Position numbers and translations under genes: made by a program
NCBI RefSeq assembly: GCF_901482445.1
Contig: NZ_LR590477.1
Span: forward strand, 868,001-932,000
Length of the DNA stretch: 64,000 nucleotides
Reading direction: 5' to 3'
Source of the DNA: Neisseria lactamica
Lineage (GTDB): Bacteria; Pseudomonadota; Gammaproteobacteria; Burkholderiales; Neisseriaceae
In this document: positions 1-7,457 of the stretch, piece after piece
How positions within the stretch are numbered: position 1 is the first letter of the stretch
Layout of the letters: each line of letters starts with the position of its first letter
The notes under the pieces: model-generated
What the model was told of the DNA's origin: nothing
Databases searched by the model: none
The model's input: the letters and a program-made list of their open reading frames with translations, nothing else

Positions 1-1959
1 GGCAACAGCCAAGGCTATACCCGCTCGGTACTCAGCGAAGGCAACATCACCATCGGCGGCAAAAAAACCAGTGCCCGCGCCCTCGGCATCCATACCGATT
101 CGGCCACTGCCCATCACGGTGCCGACAGCGTTCCCGATCTGCAAAACCTACTCGACAAACAGCAAACCGTCGCCCAATCGACTGCCGTCATCCACAGTGC
201 CGTCGGCACCTATAGGGGCAACCGTGCCAAAGCGGCAGCCGAAGAGCTGGAAAAACAACAAGCCGCCCACGAAGGCCGTCTGAAAGAACAAAACGACGGC
301 AGCTACGAACACTATCTCAGCCTAAGCGACGCACAACGGCAGCAGGAGATGCTGGCCCATTCCCCCGCCTACGCCCAAGCCTACCAAGAAGCCCGAAGCT
401 GGGGCATAGGCGGCAGCAAAAGCCGCGCCCTTACCGCCGCCGAAACCCTGATTACCGGTGCCCTGGGCGGCCAGGGTAATTTACAGCTGGCGGCCAATAC
501 GTTGGCGCCGTATGCCGCAGCCGCCATCGGCAAGCGCTTCGGCCACGGTGAAAACAAAAACGAAGCCGCGCAAGCAATCGGCCACTTTATGCTCGGTGCC
601 GCCTTGGCCTACGCCAACGGCGCCGACCCGCTTGCCGGCGGCAGCGCTGCCGTTGCTGCCGAACGCGCAGCCGAGTATCTGGCCAAACAATACGACGACG
701 GCCGCACTGCCATCGACCCGATAAGCGGAAAATTCAATCCCAACCTTCTGCCCGAGCACATTAAAGAAGAGATCAAAGCGCAGACCGGCGCGCTTGCTTC
801 GGTGGTGGGTGCGGCGGGCGGCAGCCTGAACGGCACCAGCGGCACAAACACCAATGCCCTGTTCAATGCGCAAGTAGGGGGCGTGTTGGGGCAGAATGCG
901 GTGGAGAATAATTACTTAACTAGAGAGGAACTCAATGCTCAAGTAGATGCTGCTGTAGCTTGCCGAAAAGGAGATAAGGCAGCCTGCGCGGAACAAAAAA
1001 GGTTGGAAAGGCTAAATAAAGAGCGAGATTTGCGACTGCTAGCTGAATGTAATGCCAATATCCGTTCTCCTTTATGTACTCGGTTGAGAAAAGAAGCGGA
1101 AGTTGCTATGAGTGGGTTAAGTGCCACTCCATTAAGCAGATTGTTTGATTTTAAAATGGCATTTAATCCCGAAAGAAGGCAAGCTCATAGCGAAGAGTTC
1201 GGCAAAACCGATACTGTTGTGTTAATGTCTTACGGCAAATCACCGGAAGAAATTGCCGCCAATGCAAAAATGATGCGGATTGGCAGCGAACTGCTTACCG
1301 ATATGACGGTTGTCGGAACGATTAAAGATTTCAAACAGGCCGACACGTTTAGAGATTATGCTGTTGCAACTATTTTTGCCATTCCGGGAGTGAAAGTAGC
1401 TAAAAAACTAGAAACCGTCCGCGATTTCAGAAAGGCCTACGAAGCTGCCAAAGAAGCGGGGGATTTGCGCACAGCCAAGAAATTGTTTGAATTAGCCAAA
1501 GAGGCGAAAAGCTCGCCTAGAAGATTTGAACAACTTGAGGTTAAAGTAAGCAAGATACAAGAAGAGTTGGCAAGATTAGAAATTGATTTTGCTAAAATTC
1601 CTAAGGAATTTCAAAAAGCATCTTGGAACCCGCAAAGATTTTCTTTAGCCGATAACCAATTTGGTCACAAAGTAGGAAAACATGCTACTGAACATGGATT
1701 TGATATGAAAACTTCTAGCGGAAGAGAAAGTTTTAAAAAATTTATTTATGAAATTGCTAAACGGCCAGATGAGTTAAGGGTAGGAACTTTTAACGGGCAG
1801 GGAATCAGGCAAGGTGCAAATCATGCACGTGGATCAGTTTTATTTAGAATTAAAGGAAATAATGTAGTAGTAACATCTCCTGAAGGAGAGTTTATAACAA
1901 TTTTGAAAAATGGCTTAACTAATCCATCAGTAAAAAAAGGGATAAGGGTAAATAAATGA
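1..1959 (+). CDS. tpsA: TpsA/HrpA (CdiA-like) exoprotein, C-terminal 652 residues (5' end outside window)
   Basis: The reading frame is open from base 1, so only the C-terminal part of a large two-partner-secreted hemagglutinin/CDI effector is present. The first 300 residues are the GC-rich, Ala/Gly-rich pretoxin region, ending in the VENN motif at 901-912. The next 348 residues are AT-richer: a charged helical linker followed by a toxin domain of about 100 residues that begins at a GKHATEHGF segment near nt 1677. A KH...H start followed by beta strands resembles BECR-fold RNase toxins (CdiA-CT/MafB type); that is inference. In such systems a TpsB porin exports the protein and the tip is delivered into neighbouring cells. 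The stop overlaps the immunity start (ATGA). An AG-type uptake sequence (AGGCCGTCTGAA) lies at 273-284. Confidence 0.88.
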   Translation, partial: GNSQGYTRSVLSEGNITIGGKKTSARALGIHTDSATAHHGADSVPDLQNLLDKQQTVAQSTAVIHSAVGTYRGNRAKAAAEELEKQQAAHEGRLKEQNDGSYEHYLSLSDAQRQQEMLAHSPAYAQAYQEARSWGIGGSKSRALTAAETLITGALGGQGNLQLAANTLAPYAAAAIGKRFGHGENKNEAAQAIGHFMLGAALAYANGADPLAGGSAAVAAERAAEYLAKQYDDGRTAIDPISGKFNPNLLPEHIKEEIKAQTGALASVVGAAGGSLNGTSGTNTNALFNAQVGGVLGQNAVENNYLTREELNAQVDAAVACRKGDKAACAEQKRLERLNKERDLRLLAECNANIRSPLCTRLRKEAEVAMSGLSATPLSRLFDFKMAFNPERRQAHSEEFGKTDTVVLMSYGKSPEEIAANAKMMRIGSELLTDMTVVGTIKDFKQADTFRDYAVATIFAIPGVKVAKKLETVRDFRKAYEAAKEAGDLRTAKKLFELAKEAKSSPRRFEQLEVKVSKIQEELARLEIDFAKIPKEFQKASWNPQRFSLADNQFGHKVGKHATEHGFDMKTSSGRESFKKFIYEIAKRPDELRVGTFNGQGIRQGANHARGSVLFRIKGNNVVVTSPEGEFITILKNGLTNPSVKKGIRVNK

Positions 1960-2381
1960 ATGAGTTAAATGGAAGGATTTTATCAGTAAAGGGGCTTTTC
2001 TTCATATATGACGAAACGGATCTTGATATTGATGTCCAACGTCCCGATGAAATACAGTTTGATTTGGAAGGGATCCCTGTTTTATTTAAGTGTAATGGCA
2101 GCGAATCGAATCTGTCTTATGAAATCAACAAGGAAGCTAAAAACGTATCTTTAGGTAGTTATGGAGAGCTTAAAATATTCGATTTAACCGATTTTGATTT
2201 TTTTGGTTTCCTTAAAGATGAAGACCTATTGGAAATGAGAAAACTATATCTTGATGATGATGAAATCGGGTTTCGGCTAATTTTTTCCCAATCAGTGTTG
2301 AATATGATTAATTGGGGAGATGAATTTTTTTTGTTTAAAAACTTACCCGAATTTTTAATAAATGAAAATCTCCATGAATAA
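1956..2381 (+). CDS. Cognate immunity protein of the TpsA/CdiA toxin tip
   Basis: This gene encodes a 141-residue, acidic, cytosolic-looking protein with no signal peptide or membrane segment. Its ATG overlaps the toxin stop by 4 nt (ATGA), the usual arrangement for a polymorphic toxin and its immunity protein. It is AT-rich like the toxin tip and unlike the GC-rich pretoxin region, so the two probably arrived as one cassette. I do not recognise a named immunity family. The function rests on position, size and composition. An IS1016-like element begins only 7 bp after the stop, so any downstream cassette genes have been pushed away from this transcript. Confidence 0.75.
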   Translation: MNELNGRILSVKGLFFIYDETDLDIDVQRPDEIQFDLEGIPVLFKCNGSESNLSYEINKEAKNVSLGSYGELKIFDLTDFDFFGFLKDEDLLEMRKLYLDDDEIGFRLIFSQSVLNMINWGDEFFLFKNLPEFLINENLHE

Positions 2382-2388
2382 AAATTTA

Positions 2389-3101
2389 GGGGCTGTACTA
2401 GATAAGCAGTCATGTTAGACTGCAAAAATGAAGATAACCCATTGTAAACTAAAAAAGAGTATTCAAAAGAAATTGCTTCAATTTTTTGTACTCGAAGTTA
2501 CCGCCCGTTCAGCAGCTGATTTATCGGGCATCCACCCCAATTCGGCAGTGCTGTTTTACCGCAAGATTCGCGAAGTCATCAGCCATCATCTTTCACTGGA
2601 AGCCGATACGGTTTTTGACGGCTCAGTTGAGTTGGACGAGAGTTATTTTGGCGGACACCGCAAAGGCAAACGCGGGCGCGGTGCGGCAGACAAGGTGGCA
2701 GTTTTCGGTATTCTCAAACGCGGCGGCAAGGTTTATATCGTGGTAGTTGAGAATGCTAAAAGAGAAACTTTACTGCCTGTTATCACAAAGAAAATTATGC
2801 CTGACAGCATTGTCTATACGGATTGTTTGAGCAGCTATGATGTGTTGGATGTAAGCGGATTTACCCACCACCGCATTAATCACAGCAAGCTGTTTGCCGA
2901 CAGACAAAACCACATCAACGGCATTGAAAATTTCTGGAATCAGGCAAAGCGCGTACTGCGCAAATACAATGGAATCGACCGTAAATCTTTCCCGCTGTTC
3001 TTGAAAGAATGCGAGTTCCGTTTTAACTTTGGCGCACCTTCCGAGCAGCTTAAAGTGCTGCGCCGGTGGTGTGAAATTTAGGGCTTATCTAGTACAGCCC
3101 C
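2389..3101 (+). mobile_element. IS1016-like insertion sequence (IS1595 family), 713 bp
   Basis: The element is bounded by perfect 19-bp terminal inverted repeats, GGGGCTGTACTAGATAAGC at 2389-2407 and its reverse complement at 3083-3101. It contains one transposase gene. The 8 bp on either side (AAAATTTA and ATAGTTTA) match at 6 of 8 positions, consistent with a decayed 8-bp target duplication or with rearrangement after insertion. It sits between an intact toxin/immunity pair and an orphan cassette. The transposase is uninterrupted, so the copy may still be active. Confidence 0.9.
2428..3081 (+). CDS. IS1016-type transposase (IS1595 family)
   Basis: A 217-residue transposase fills the element between its inverted repeats. 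The DDE-like catalytic core is visible: ELDESYFGG near residue 72, YTDC near residue 132, and HINGIENFW near residue 172 (IS1016-type enzymes carry Asn/Glu at this third position). A Lys/Arg-rich GKRGRG segment follows the first motif. The length is close to other IS1016 transposases and no frameshift is seen. The ATG at 2428 starts 21 bp inside the left inverted repeat. The N-terminal zinc-ribbon of longer IS1595 relatives is absent, as is usual for the IS1016 group. Confidence 0.9.
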   Translation: MKITHCKLKKSIQKKLLQFFVLEVTARSAADLSGIHPNSAVLFYRKIREVISHHLSLEADTVFDGSVELDESYFGGHRKGKRGRGAADKVAVFGILKRGGKVYIVVVENAKRETLLPVITKKIMPDSIVYTDCLSSYDVLDVSGFTHHRINHSKLFADRQNHINGIENFWNQAKRVLRKYNGIDRKSFPLFLKECEFRFNFGAPSEQLKVLRRWCEI

Positions 3102-3103
3102 AT

Positions 3104-3187
3104 AGTTTAAGGCCAGATCATTTTGTTATTCAATATGAAATTGATGGCATTAAAAAAGTTGAAAAGATTTACAACACAGGAAAGTAA
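3104..3187 (+). pseudogene. C-terminal stub (27 codons) of a lost toxin domain
   Basis: Right after the IS, a frame reads 27 codons (ending KKVEKIYNTGK) to a TAA at 3185-3187, two bases before the ATG of the next immunity gene. It has no start or SD. The alternating strand-like sequence ending at the immunity start is what remains when a toxin-immunity cassette is cut within the toxin tip. The calling is positional inference, strengthened by the same arrangement near 12.1 and 46.8 kb. Confidence 0.5.
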
Positions 3188-3189
3188 AA

Positions 3190-3619
3190 ATGAAATTTGA
3201 AGATAAGATATCAGAAATACAAAAACGTATGCTTAGCTTGGCACTTGAATTTTCAGGAGAGGGGGTTACCGCTGTCTATATATATGGTGCAAGGGAAAGA
3301 AACGTATTGTCTTTTGATGCTTTTTTTTAAAGTGGATAATAAAATTATGAGAAAGGAGTCTTTTAATACAAAAGAGATTCAATGGCAGTTTCTTAATCTT
3401 GGAATGGAAGATTATTCGGAACTATGCTCTGTCTTTGCCGAGAATCATCAGGAAATTCCAACTCAGTTGAAACTCATATATGACAATGTAAATCAGAAAG
3501 CATCCGCTAATTATTCATATGAAAAATTTTTCTCGCATAGAGATGATTTAACACCGGGTAATATTTTTGAACAATGGTTTAAAGAAGAAAAGCAAAAAAC
3601 AGAAAACCCGTATGGCTAA
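3190..3619 (+). pseudogene. DUF600/YezG-like immunity gene, frameshifted at a T8 tract
   Basis: From the ATG at 3190 the protein begins MKFEDKISEIQ and runs to a stop at 3328-3330, directly after a run of eight T (3321-3328). Reading resumes without loss one frame over (FKVDNKIMRKESFN...) to the TAA at 3617-3619. Seven T would restore one protein of about 143 residues. The joined protein looks like the YezG/DUF600 immunity family: a Y-x-Y-G strand, a F-D-x-F-F-K-V-D strand, then an EDYSELCSVFAENHQEIPT helix and a Y-D-N-V strand. Family assignment is from memory of the pattern. The T tract could be a real mutation, a phase-variable site or a sequencing error. Confidence 0.65.
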
Positions 3620-3643
3620 TCATGATTCCATAATGCAGATTAA

Positions 3644-3668
3644 AGGCAGCCCGAAACCCCGTTCAGGC
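3644..3668 (+). terminator. Left half of an uptake-sequence hairpin split by the IS5-family insertion
   Basis: AGGCAGCCCGAA at 3644-3655 is one mismatch from the Kingella-type uptake sequence AGGCAGCCTGAA. TTCAGGC follows at 3662-3668. If the IS and one AGGC copy are removed, TTCAGGC joins TGCACC at 4894, giving a stem of GCAGCCCGAA against TTCAGGCTGC. The hairpin probably terminated the immunity gene before the insertion. Confidence 0.5.
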
Positions 3669-4889
3669 AGAGACCTTTGCAAAAAAGCCCTTCCCTCGAC
3701 AGCCGGAACCTAAACAAAGATTTTCGGCTGTTTCTCTCCCCCAATACCTCCTGATTTTACCCAAATACCCCCTTAATCCTCCCCGGACACCCGATAATCA
3801 GGCATCCAACCGCCTTTTAGGCAGCAACAGGCACACTTAGCCTGTTGGCGGCTTTCAACAGGTTCAAACACATCGCCTTCAGATGGCTTTGCGCACTCAC
3901 TTTAATCAGCCCGAAATAGGCTGCCCGGGCATAGCGGAATTTACGGTGCAGCGTACCGAAGCTTTGCTCGACCACATAACGGGTTTTCGATAAATACCGG
4001 TTACGCTTCGTTTGATTTTCCGTCAGCGGACGGTTGCGGCAGGCTTTGCGCATAATGCCGTCCGGTAACCGATGCTCTTCCAGATGTTGCCGGTTTTCCG
4101 CACTGTCGTAGCCTTTATCGGCATAGACGGTCGTACCTTCGGCAATGCCTTCCAGCAAAGGCGACAGGTGGTTGCACTCATGGGTATTGGCTGGGGTGAT
4201 GTGCAGTTTCTCGATATAGCCTTCCTCATCGGTACGGGTATGTTGTTTGTAACCGAGTCTGTATAAACCGTTTTTCTTTGTCCAACGGGCATCTTTGTCC
4301 TTACTCGGTGTGGTTTGGCCGCTGACTTGTCCTTCCTCATCGACTTCTATGGCCTGACGCTGTTTGCCGCCGGTGGTCTGAATAATGGTGGCATCAATGA
4401 CGGCGGCGGATGCCTTCTCTACTTTTAGGCCTTTTTTCGGTCAGTTGGCGGTTAATCAGTTCCGGCAATTCGGACAGGGTGTCGTCTTGCGCCGCCGGTT
4501 GCGGTAGCGGCATAAGGTGCTGTAATCGGGGATGCCCAGTTCGTCAAAACGGCAAAACGGGTTGAAATCGATGCGGGTGATGAGGCTGTGTTCGAGTTCG
4601 GGATCGGAGAGGCTGTGCCATTGTCCGGGTAGGACGGCTTTGAACATGGGTAGCAGTGGATAGGCGGGGAGGCCGCGGTGGTCTCTAAGGTAACGGGTTC
4701 TTTGACGGTTCAGGTATTGCTCGATCGGTTGCCAATCAATCACCTGATCCAACTTCAATAGTGGGAAGCGGTCGATGTGTTTGGCAATCATGGCTTGTGC
4801 GGTTTGCCGGAAGAAGGTGCTCATGGAAAATCCCCTAAATGTCTGGGTGGGAATTTAGGGGATTTTTGGGGGGATTTTGCAAAGGTCTC
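3669..4889 (-). mobile_element. IS5-family (IS1106-like) insertion sequence, about 1.22 kb
   Basis: The ends carry GAGACCTTTGCAAAA at 3670-3684 and its exact reverse complement at 4875-4889. AGGC flanks both sides (3665-3668 and 4890-4893) and is the best candidate target duplication; a 3-bp CAG duplication is also possible if the element is taken as 3671-4888. It contains a single frameshifted transposase on the minus strand, so this copy is probably not autonomous. Confidence 0.85.
3817..4824 (-). pseudogene. IS5-family (IS1106-like) transposase, broken by two compensating frameshifts
   Basis: The N-terminal 115 residues (start 4824, MSTFFRQTAQ) are the IS5-type helical domain ending in DYSTLCRYRNR. 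One base is missing near 4492: the frame then reads RRRKTTP instead of the expected LAQDD and stops. One extra A in an A6 run (minus strand, near 4433) restores the original frame, which continues as SGQTTPSKDKDAR, VYADKGYDS, and a C-terminal KTRYVVEQSFGTLHRKF block with the R and E residues of the DDE core. Joined, the product is about 335 residues, the full length for the family. As written it would give only a 122-residue truncated protein. Confidence 0.85.
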
Positions 4890-4938
4890 AGGCTGCACCA
4901 TTCAAGTCTACCTGAAAATTCATTTCTAAAATAAAAGC

Positions 4939-5587
4939 TCATTCATTCAATGCTGCCAATCTCGCCCAAACTTTTGCAGCCGCATCTTCCGTGCTGTTGC
5001 CGACAATAACGTTTTGCTTGTCGTCGAAATACTGAACGGCAGGGAGGTCGCGCAGGAAGATGTCAATATCTTGTGCGGTCAGGAAACGGCTGTGCAGATC
5101 CCAGCCGATATTGAGGGCACGCCCTTTGACGGCGGCCATGCGGTCGTGCAGATGGCCGTAGAGGTGGTATAGGCCGTGGTGGATGCCGTCCCATTCATAT
5201 AAGGGATAGTGGCACAAAATCGCGGTATTACTGATTTCGGGCAGTTTGAGCCGCAGGTAATGGCTAGCGGACGAGAGCAACGGATGGCCGTCGGCTTTGC
5301 GCGTGTTGAGGAAATGTGCTTCGTTTTGCCGAATCAGGTAGTCGTAGTTGCCGTAGATCAAATGGTGTTGCCCGTTAAGCCGTTGCAGCACGGCTTCGAT
5401 GTATGCGGGCTTTTACATCGCCGAGGTTGTACACAGTGTCTTGCGAGGTAACGACGCGGTTCCAGCAGTCGATCAGGTATTCGTTCAGCTCGTCGGCGTT
5501 ATCGCTTTGCAAGCGGAATTGCGGGCAGTATCGGGCGATGTTGGGATGGGAGAAGTGCCAGTCGGCGGTGAAATAGGTTTGAGGCAT
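4939..5587 (-). pseudogene. Metallophosphoesterase, frameshifted near 5392
   Basis: Two overlapping frames together encode one calcineurin-like phosphoesterase of about 215 residues. The first part (start 5587) has FTADWHFSHPN (D-x-H) and VYNLGDV (G-D). The second has YGNYD (GN[H/Y]D), ILCHYPLYEW and LYGHLHD (GHxH). All five metal-binding motifs are therefore present, but split between frames: the expected join is roughly LGDVKARI with YIEAVLQRLNGQ, a one-base difference. The T in ADWH where a second D or N is common, and Y in GNYD, are mild departures. Substrate is unknown. It lies in a segment with non-Neisseria uptake dialect, suggesting transfer. Confidence 0.7.
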
Positions 5588-5626
5588 GGGATACTCGGTT
5601 TCTGGTCATCTGACAATGAAAAATAA

Positions 5627-5693
5627 GGTGCAGGCTGCTTTAGAGGCCGTCTGAAACAGGGTTGGGGCGATAAAAAGCAGCCTGCACTTTTTA
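5627..5693 (-). terminator. Hairpin built from an inverted pair of foreign-dialect uptake sequences
   Basis: TGCAGGCTGCTT at 5629-5640 and AAGCAGCCTGCA at 5675-5686 form a perfect 12-bp stem, followed by TTTTT. The 12-mer matches the AA-king3 uptake dialect, as I recall it from the Kingella oralis group. A standard AG-type uptake sequence (AGGCCGTCTGAA) lies in the loop near 5644. It would end transcription of the minus-strand gene at 5699. Confidence 0.6.
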
Positions 5694-5698
5694 CCTGC

Positions 5699-6547
5699 CT
5701 ATCTGCCGGTCAATACCAACCGTCGGCAGAAGGCTTCCCAATCGGCAAGGGGTACAACGCGTGTGCCGTCTGCCAACGGGTGTACATCGGAAGCGCAGGC
5801 AGTGCGCCAATAGATGTAAAACGGTAGTTTGGTGATGTCGGCTTCCGATACGGCAGGGGCATTATCCTGTTCTGGCATATGCACAATCGGCAGGCCGAAA
5901 TAGCAGTATTGGCCGTCTTCCGCTTGGTTGCCTGTGTGGCCGGTTTGGCCGCGGTGTTTACCGGTACGGACAAACAGGCGGCAGAAGGCGTTCCAATCGT
6001 GCAGGAAAATGGCGGCTTGCTCGTCTATCAGGTTTTGGGCGAAACCAATGCTGCTGTCCCGCCAAAACGGGTAGAACGGCAATTCGGCAATATGGCGCTC
6101 CATGACGACCGGACAATCTCCCTGCCCTGCCGGCCGCACCACCGGAACGCCGAAACAGGCGGTTTCAGGCAAGGTATGTGCAGGCTGCATGAAGGCGTTT
6201 TGCAGGATAACGGCCGCTTCGGCAGGATCGATACCCAAACAGTCGATGGCAGGCTGCAAGGTTGCGGGCAGGTCGCAAAAGCAGCCTGCACCTTCCGGCA
6301 GGCAATACACCGAGTTGTGCGTATGAGCCAGCGGTGCCGCCCATCGGGTAACGGACGAAGTGCGGATTCGGCTGCCTGCGGCAAAGCACCCCGACCCGTC
6401 TTGGACGACCGTGCCGTACACCACGGCATACTCGGATTTGCCGGGCGTGTGGTAGCGGGTGAAGGCCCAATCAGCCAGCATGCAAGTGGATATTGTACAG
6501 CCGTAGACATGCGTTGATTGGATGGTATGAGTGTGGGTGTTTGGCAT
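5699..6547 (-). CDS. Protein of unknown function with an internal duplication
   Basis: A 282-residue protein with ATG at 6547 and AGGA 9 bp upstream. It has no signal peptide or membrane segment. Two copies of one unit are visible: HIAELPFYPFWRD ... DWNAFCRLFVRTG (about residues 152-194) and DITKLPFYIYWRT ... DWEAFCRRLVLTG (about residues 238-281). Cys and Trp are frequent. The first half (residues 20-150) looks like a separate domain with GVPVVRPAG. AAGCAGCCTGCA-type uptake sequences occur inside the gene (6279-6290; a one-mismatch copy at 6179-6190), which points to an origin in another Neisseriaceae lineage. I do not recognise the family. Confidence 0.65.
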   Translation of the reverse strand: MPNTHTHTIQSTHVYGCTISTCMLADWAFTRYHTPGKSEYAVVYGTVVQDGSGCFAAGSRIRTSSVTRWAAPLAHTHNSVYCLPEGAGCFCDLPATLQPAIDCLGIDPAEAAVILQNAFMQPAHTLPETACFGVPVVRPAGQGDCPVVMERHIAELPFYPFWRDSSIGFAQNLIDEQAAIFLHDWNAFCRLFVRTGKHRGQTGHTGNQAEDGQYCYFGLPIVHMPEQDNAPAVSEADITKLPFYIYWRTACASDVHPLADGTRVVPLADWEAFCRRLVLTGR

Positions 6548-7045
6548 AGGCTCATTCCTAAAATGGCGAGGTTTAGACAGCCACAGTCATTGCGAGGTAT
6601 GCAGATTGCCTGAAATTTCGCGTTACACTTCAATTGCGTTCCTGTTCCGATAACTAGTTTGCACAATTATTTTTTGGAATACCTTTGTGATTAATAACCA
6701 TGCAGCAGTCTTGAATTTTTGCATACATGACCGTGTGCTTGTCTCCGGCAAGACGTGAGCGAGGCTGAACAAATCCATATTGTTAACAAAATAAAGATTT
6801 AGTGGAGACTACTGCAAGTTGGGGGGGCGGGCTTGAGCAGAAAGTAGTTCAGTACAATAGTGTTTGACGCGCCATTAAACTGCTATATCTCTCCGGCCAT
6901 AAGAAGTAGATGTTGACGAAAATTGTTTTCTACTCTACCCATCAAGGAGTTTAATAGGTATGAAGAGATTGTCTGAAAATTGATTTTCAGACGATCTTTT
7001 GTAGAGACTACTATAGTAAAAATAATTTACCTTACATCCTATAAA
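6548..7045. other. Gene-free spacer at the border of the recombinase operon
   Basis: About 500 bp hold no convincing reading frame. The segment includes a G7 run near 6829 and the hairpin at 6966-7000. Base composition changes here from mixed to very AT-rich, so this is the likely left border of the recombinase-bearing island. I see no tRNA or clear attachment repeat. Confidence 0.5.
6966..7000 (-). terminator. Bidirectional hairpin terminator at the end of the recombinase operon
   Basis: AGAT(T)GTCTGAAAA pairs with TTTTCAGACGATCT across a short TTGA loop, followed by TTTT on the plus strand and an A/T-rich stretch on the minus strand. It is about 45 bp beyond the last operon gene. The core GTCTGAA is a degenerate uptake sequence. 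Confidence 0.5.
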
Positions 7046-7456
7046 TTACCTACGTTGACGGTTAACAGCAATAAGAGGTTTATTTAGTGTATCTTGTGTC
7101 ATCCCATGCATATATGCATTATATTGCCATACAATAAATTGCTGTTTATATCGCTCATTAATTTCTTCCAAGCGTTGTACCTGAGCCTTCAAATTGTTAA
7201 CTTGTTTTAGCAAATAATCCATCGTAACATTTGGTACTGGTTCTTTTTTTGCATCCTCCTTCATTTTTTGCTTCTGTTGGCTAAAGGCTTTTTGTATATC
7301 AGGATAATTAGACAGTGACTGCCTCTCAATACTCTTAATATTCAATAACTCTGAGACTTTAGAGCAAAGTAATTTCCATGTTAACTTCCCCTCCCAGGTT
7401 TTAATCAACATAATGATATCTTCCAAATTTTCTTCTGTAATAAGAATTTTTGGCAT
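7046..7456 (-). CDS. Small coiled-coil accessory protein of the recombinase trio (TnpC-like)
   Basis: A 136-residue, lysine/glutamine-rich protein. Residues 1-60 look like a helical domain (MPKILITEENLEDI...). Residues 80-115 form a heptad-rich coiled coil (LLKQVNNLKAQVQRLEEINERY). The start lies 1 nt from the recombinase-3 stop at 7458, so it is translationally coupled. Size, coiled coil and position match the small third protein of Tn554-like elements, which modulates insertion; this is positional inference. It is the only intact gene of the operon. Confidence 0.6.
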   Translation of the reverse strand: MPKILITEENLEDIIMLIKTWEGKLTWKLLCSKVSELLNIKSIERQSLSNYPDIQKAFSQQKQKMKEDAKKEPVPNVTMDYLLKQVNNLKAQVQRLEEINERYKQQFIVWQYNAYMHGMTQDTLNKPLIAVNRQRR

Positions 7457-7457
7457 A

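Noticed and set aside
4023..4340. 105-codon minus-strand frame inside the IS5-family element
   Set aside because: It is in the wrong frame; the adjacent frame gives the recognisable transposase sequence through the same bases.
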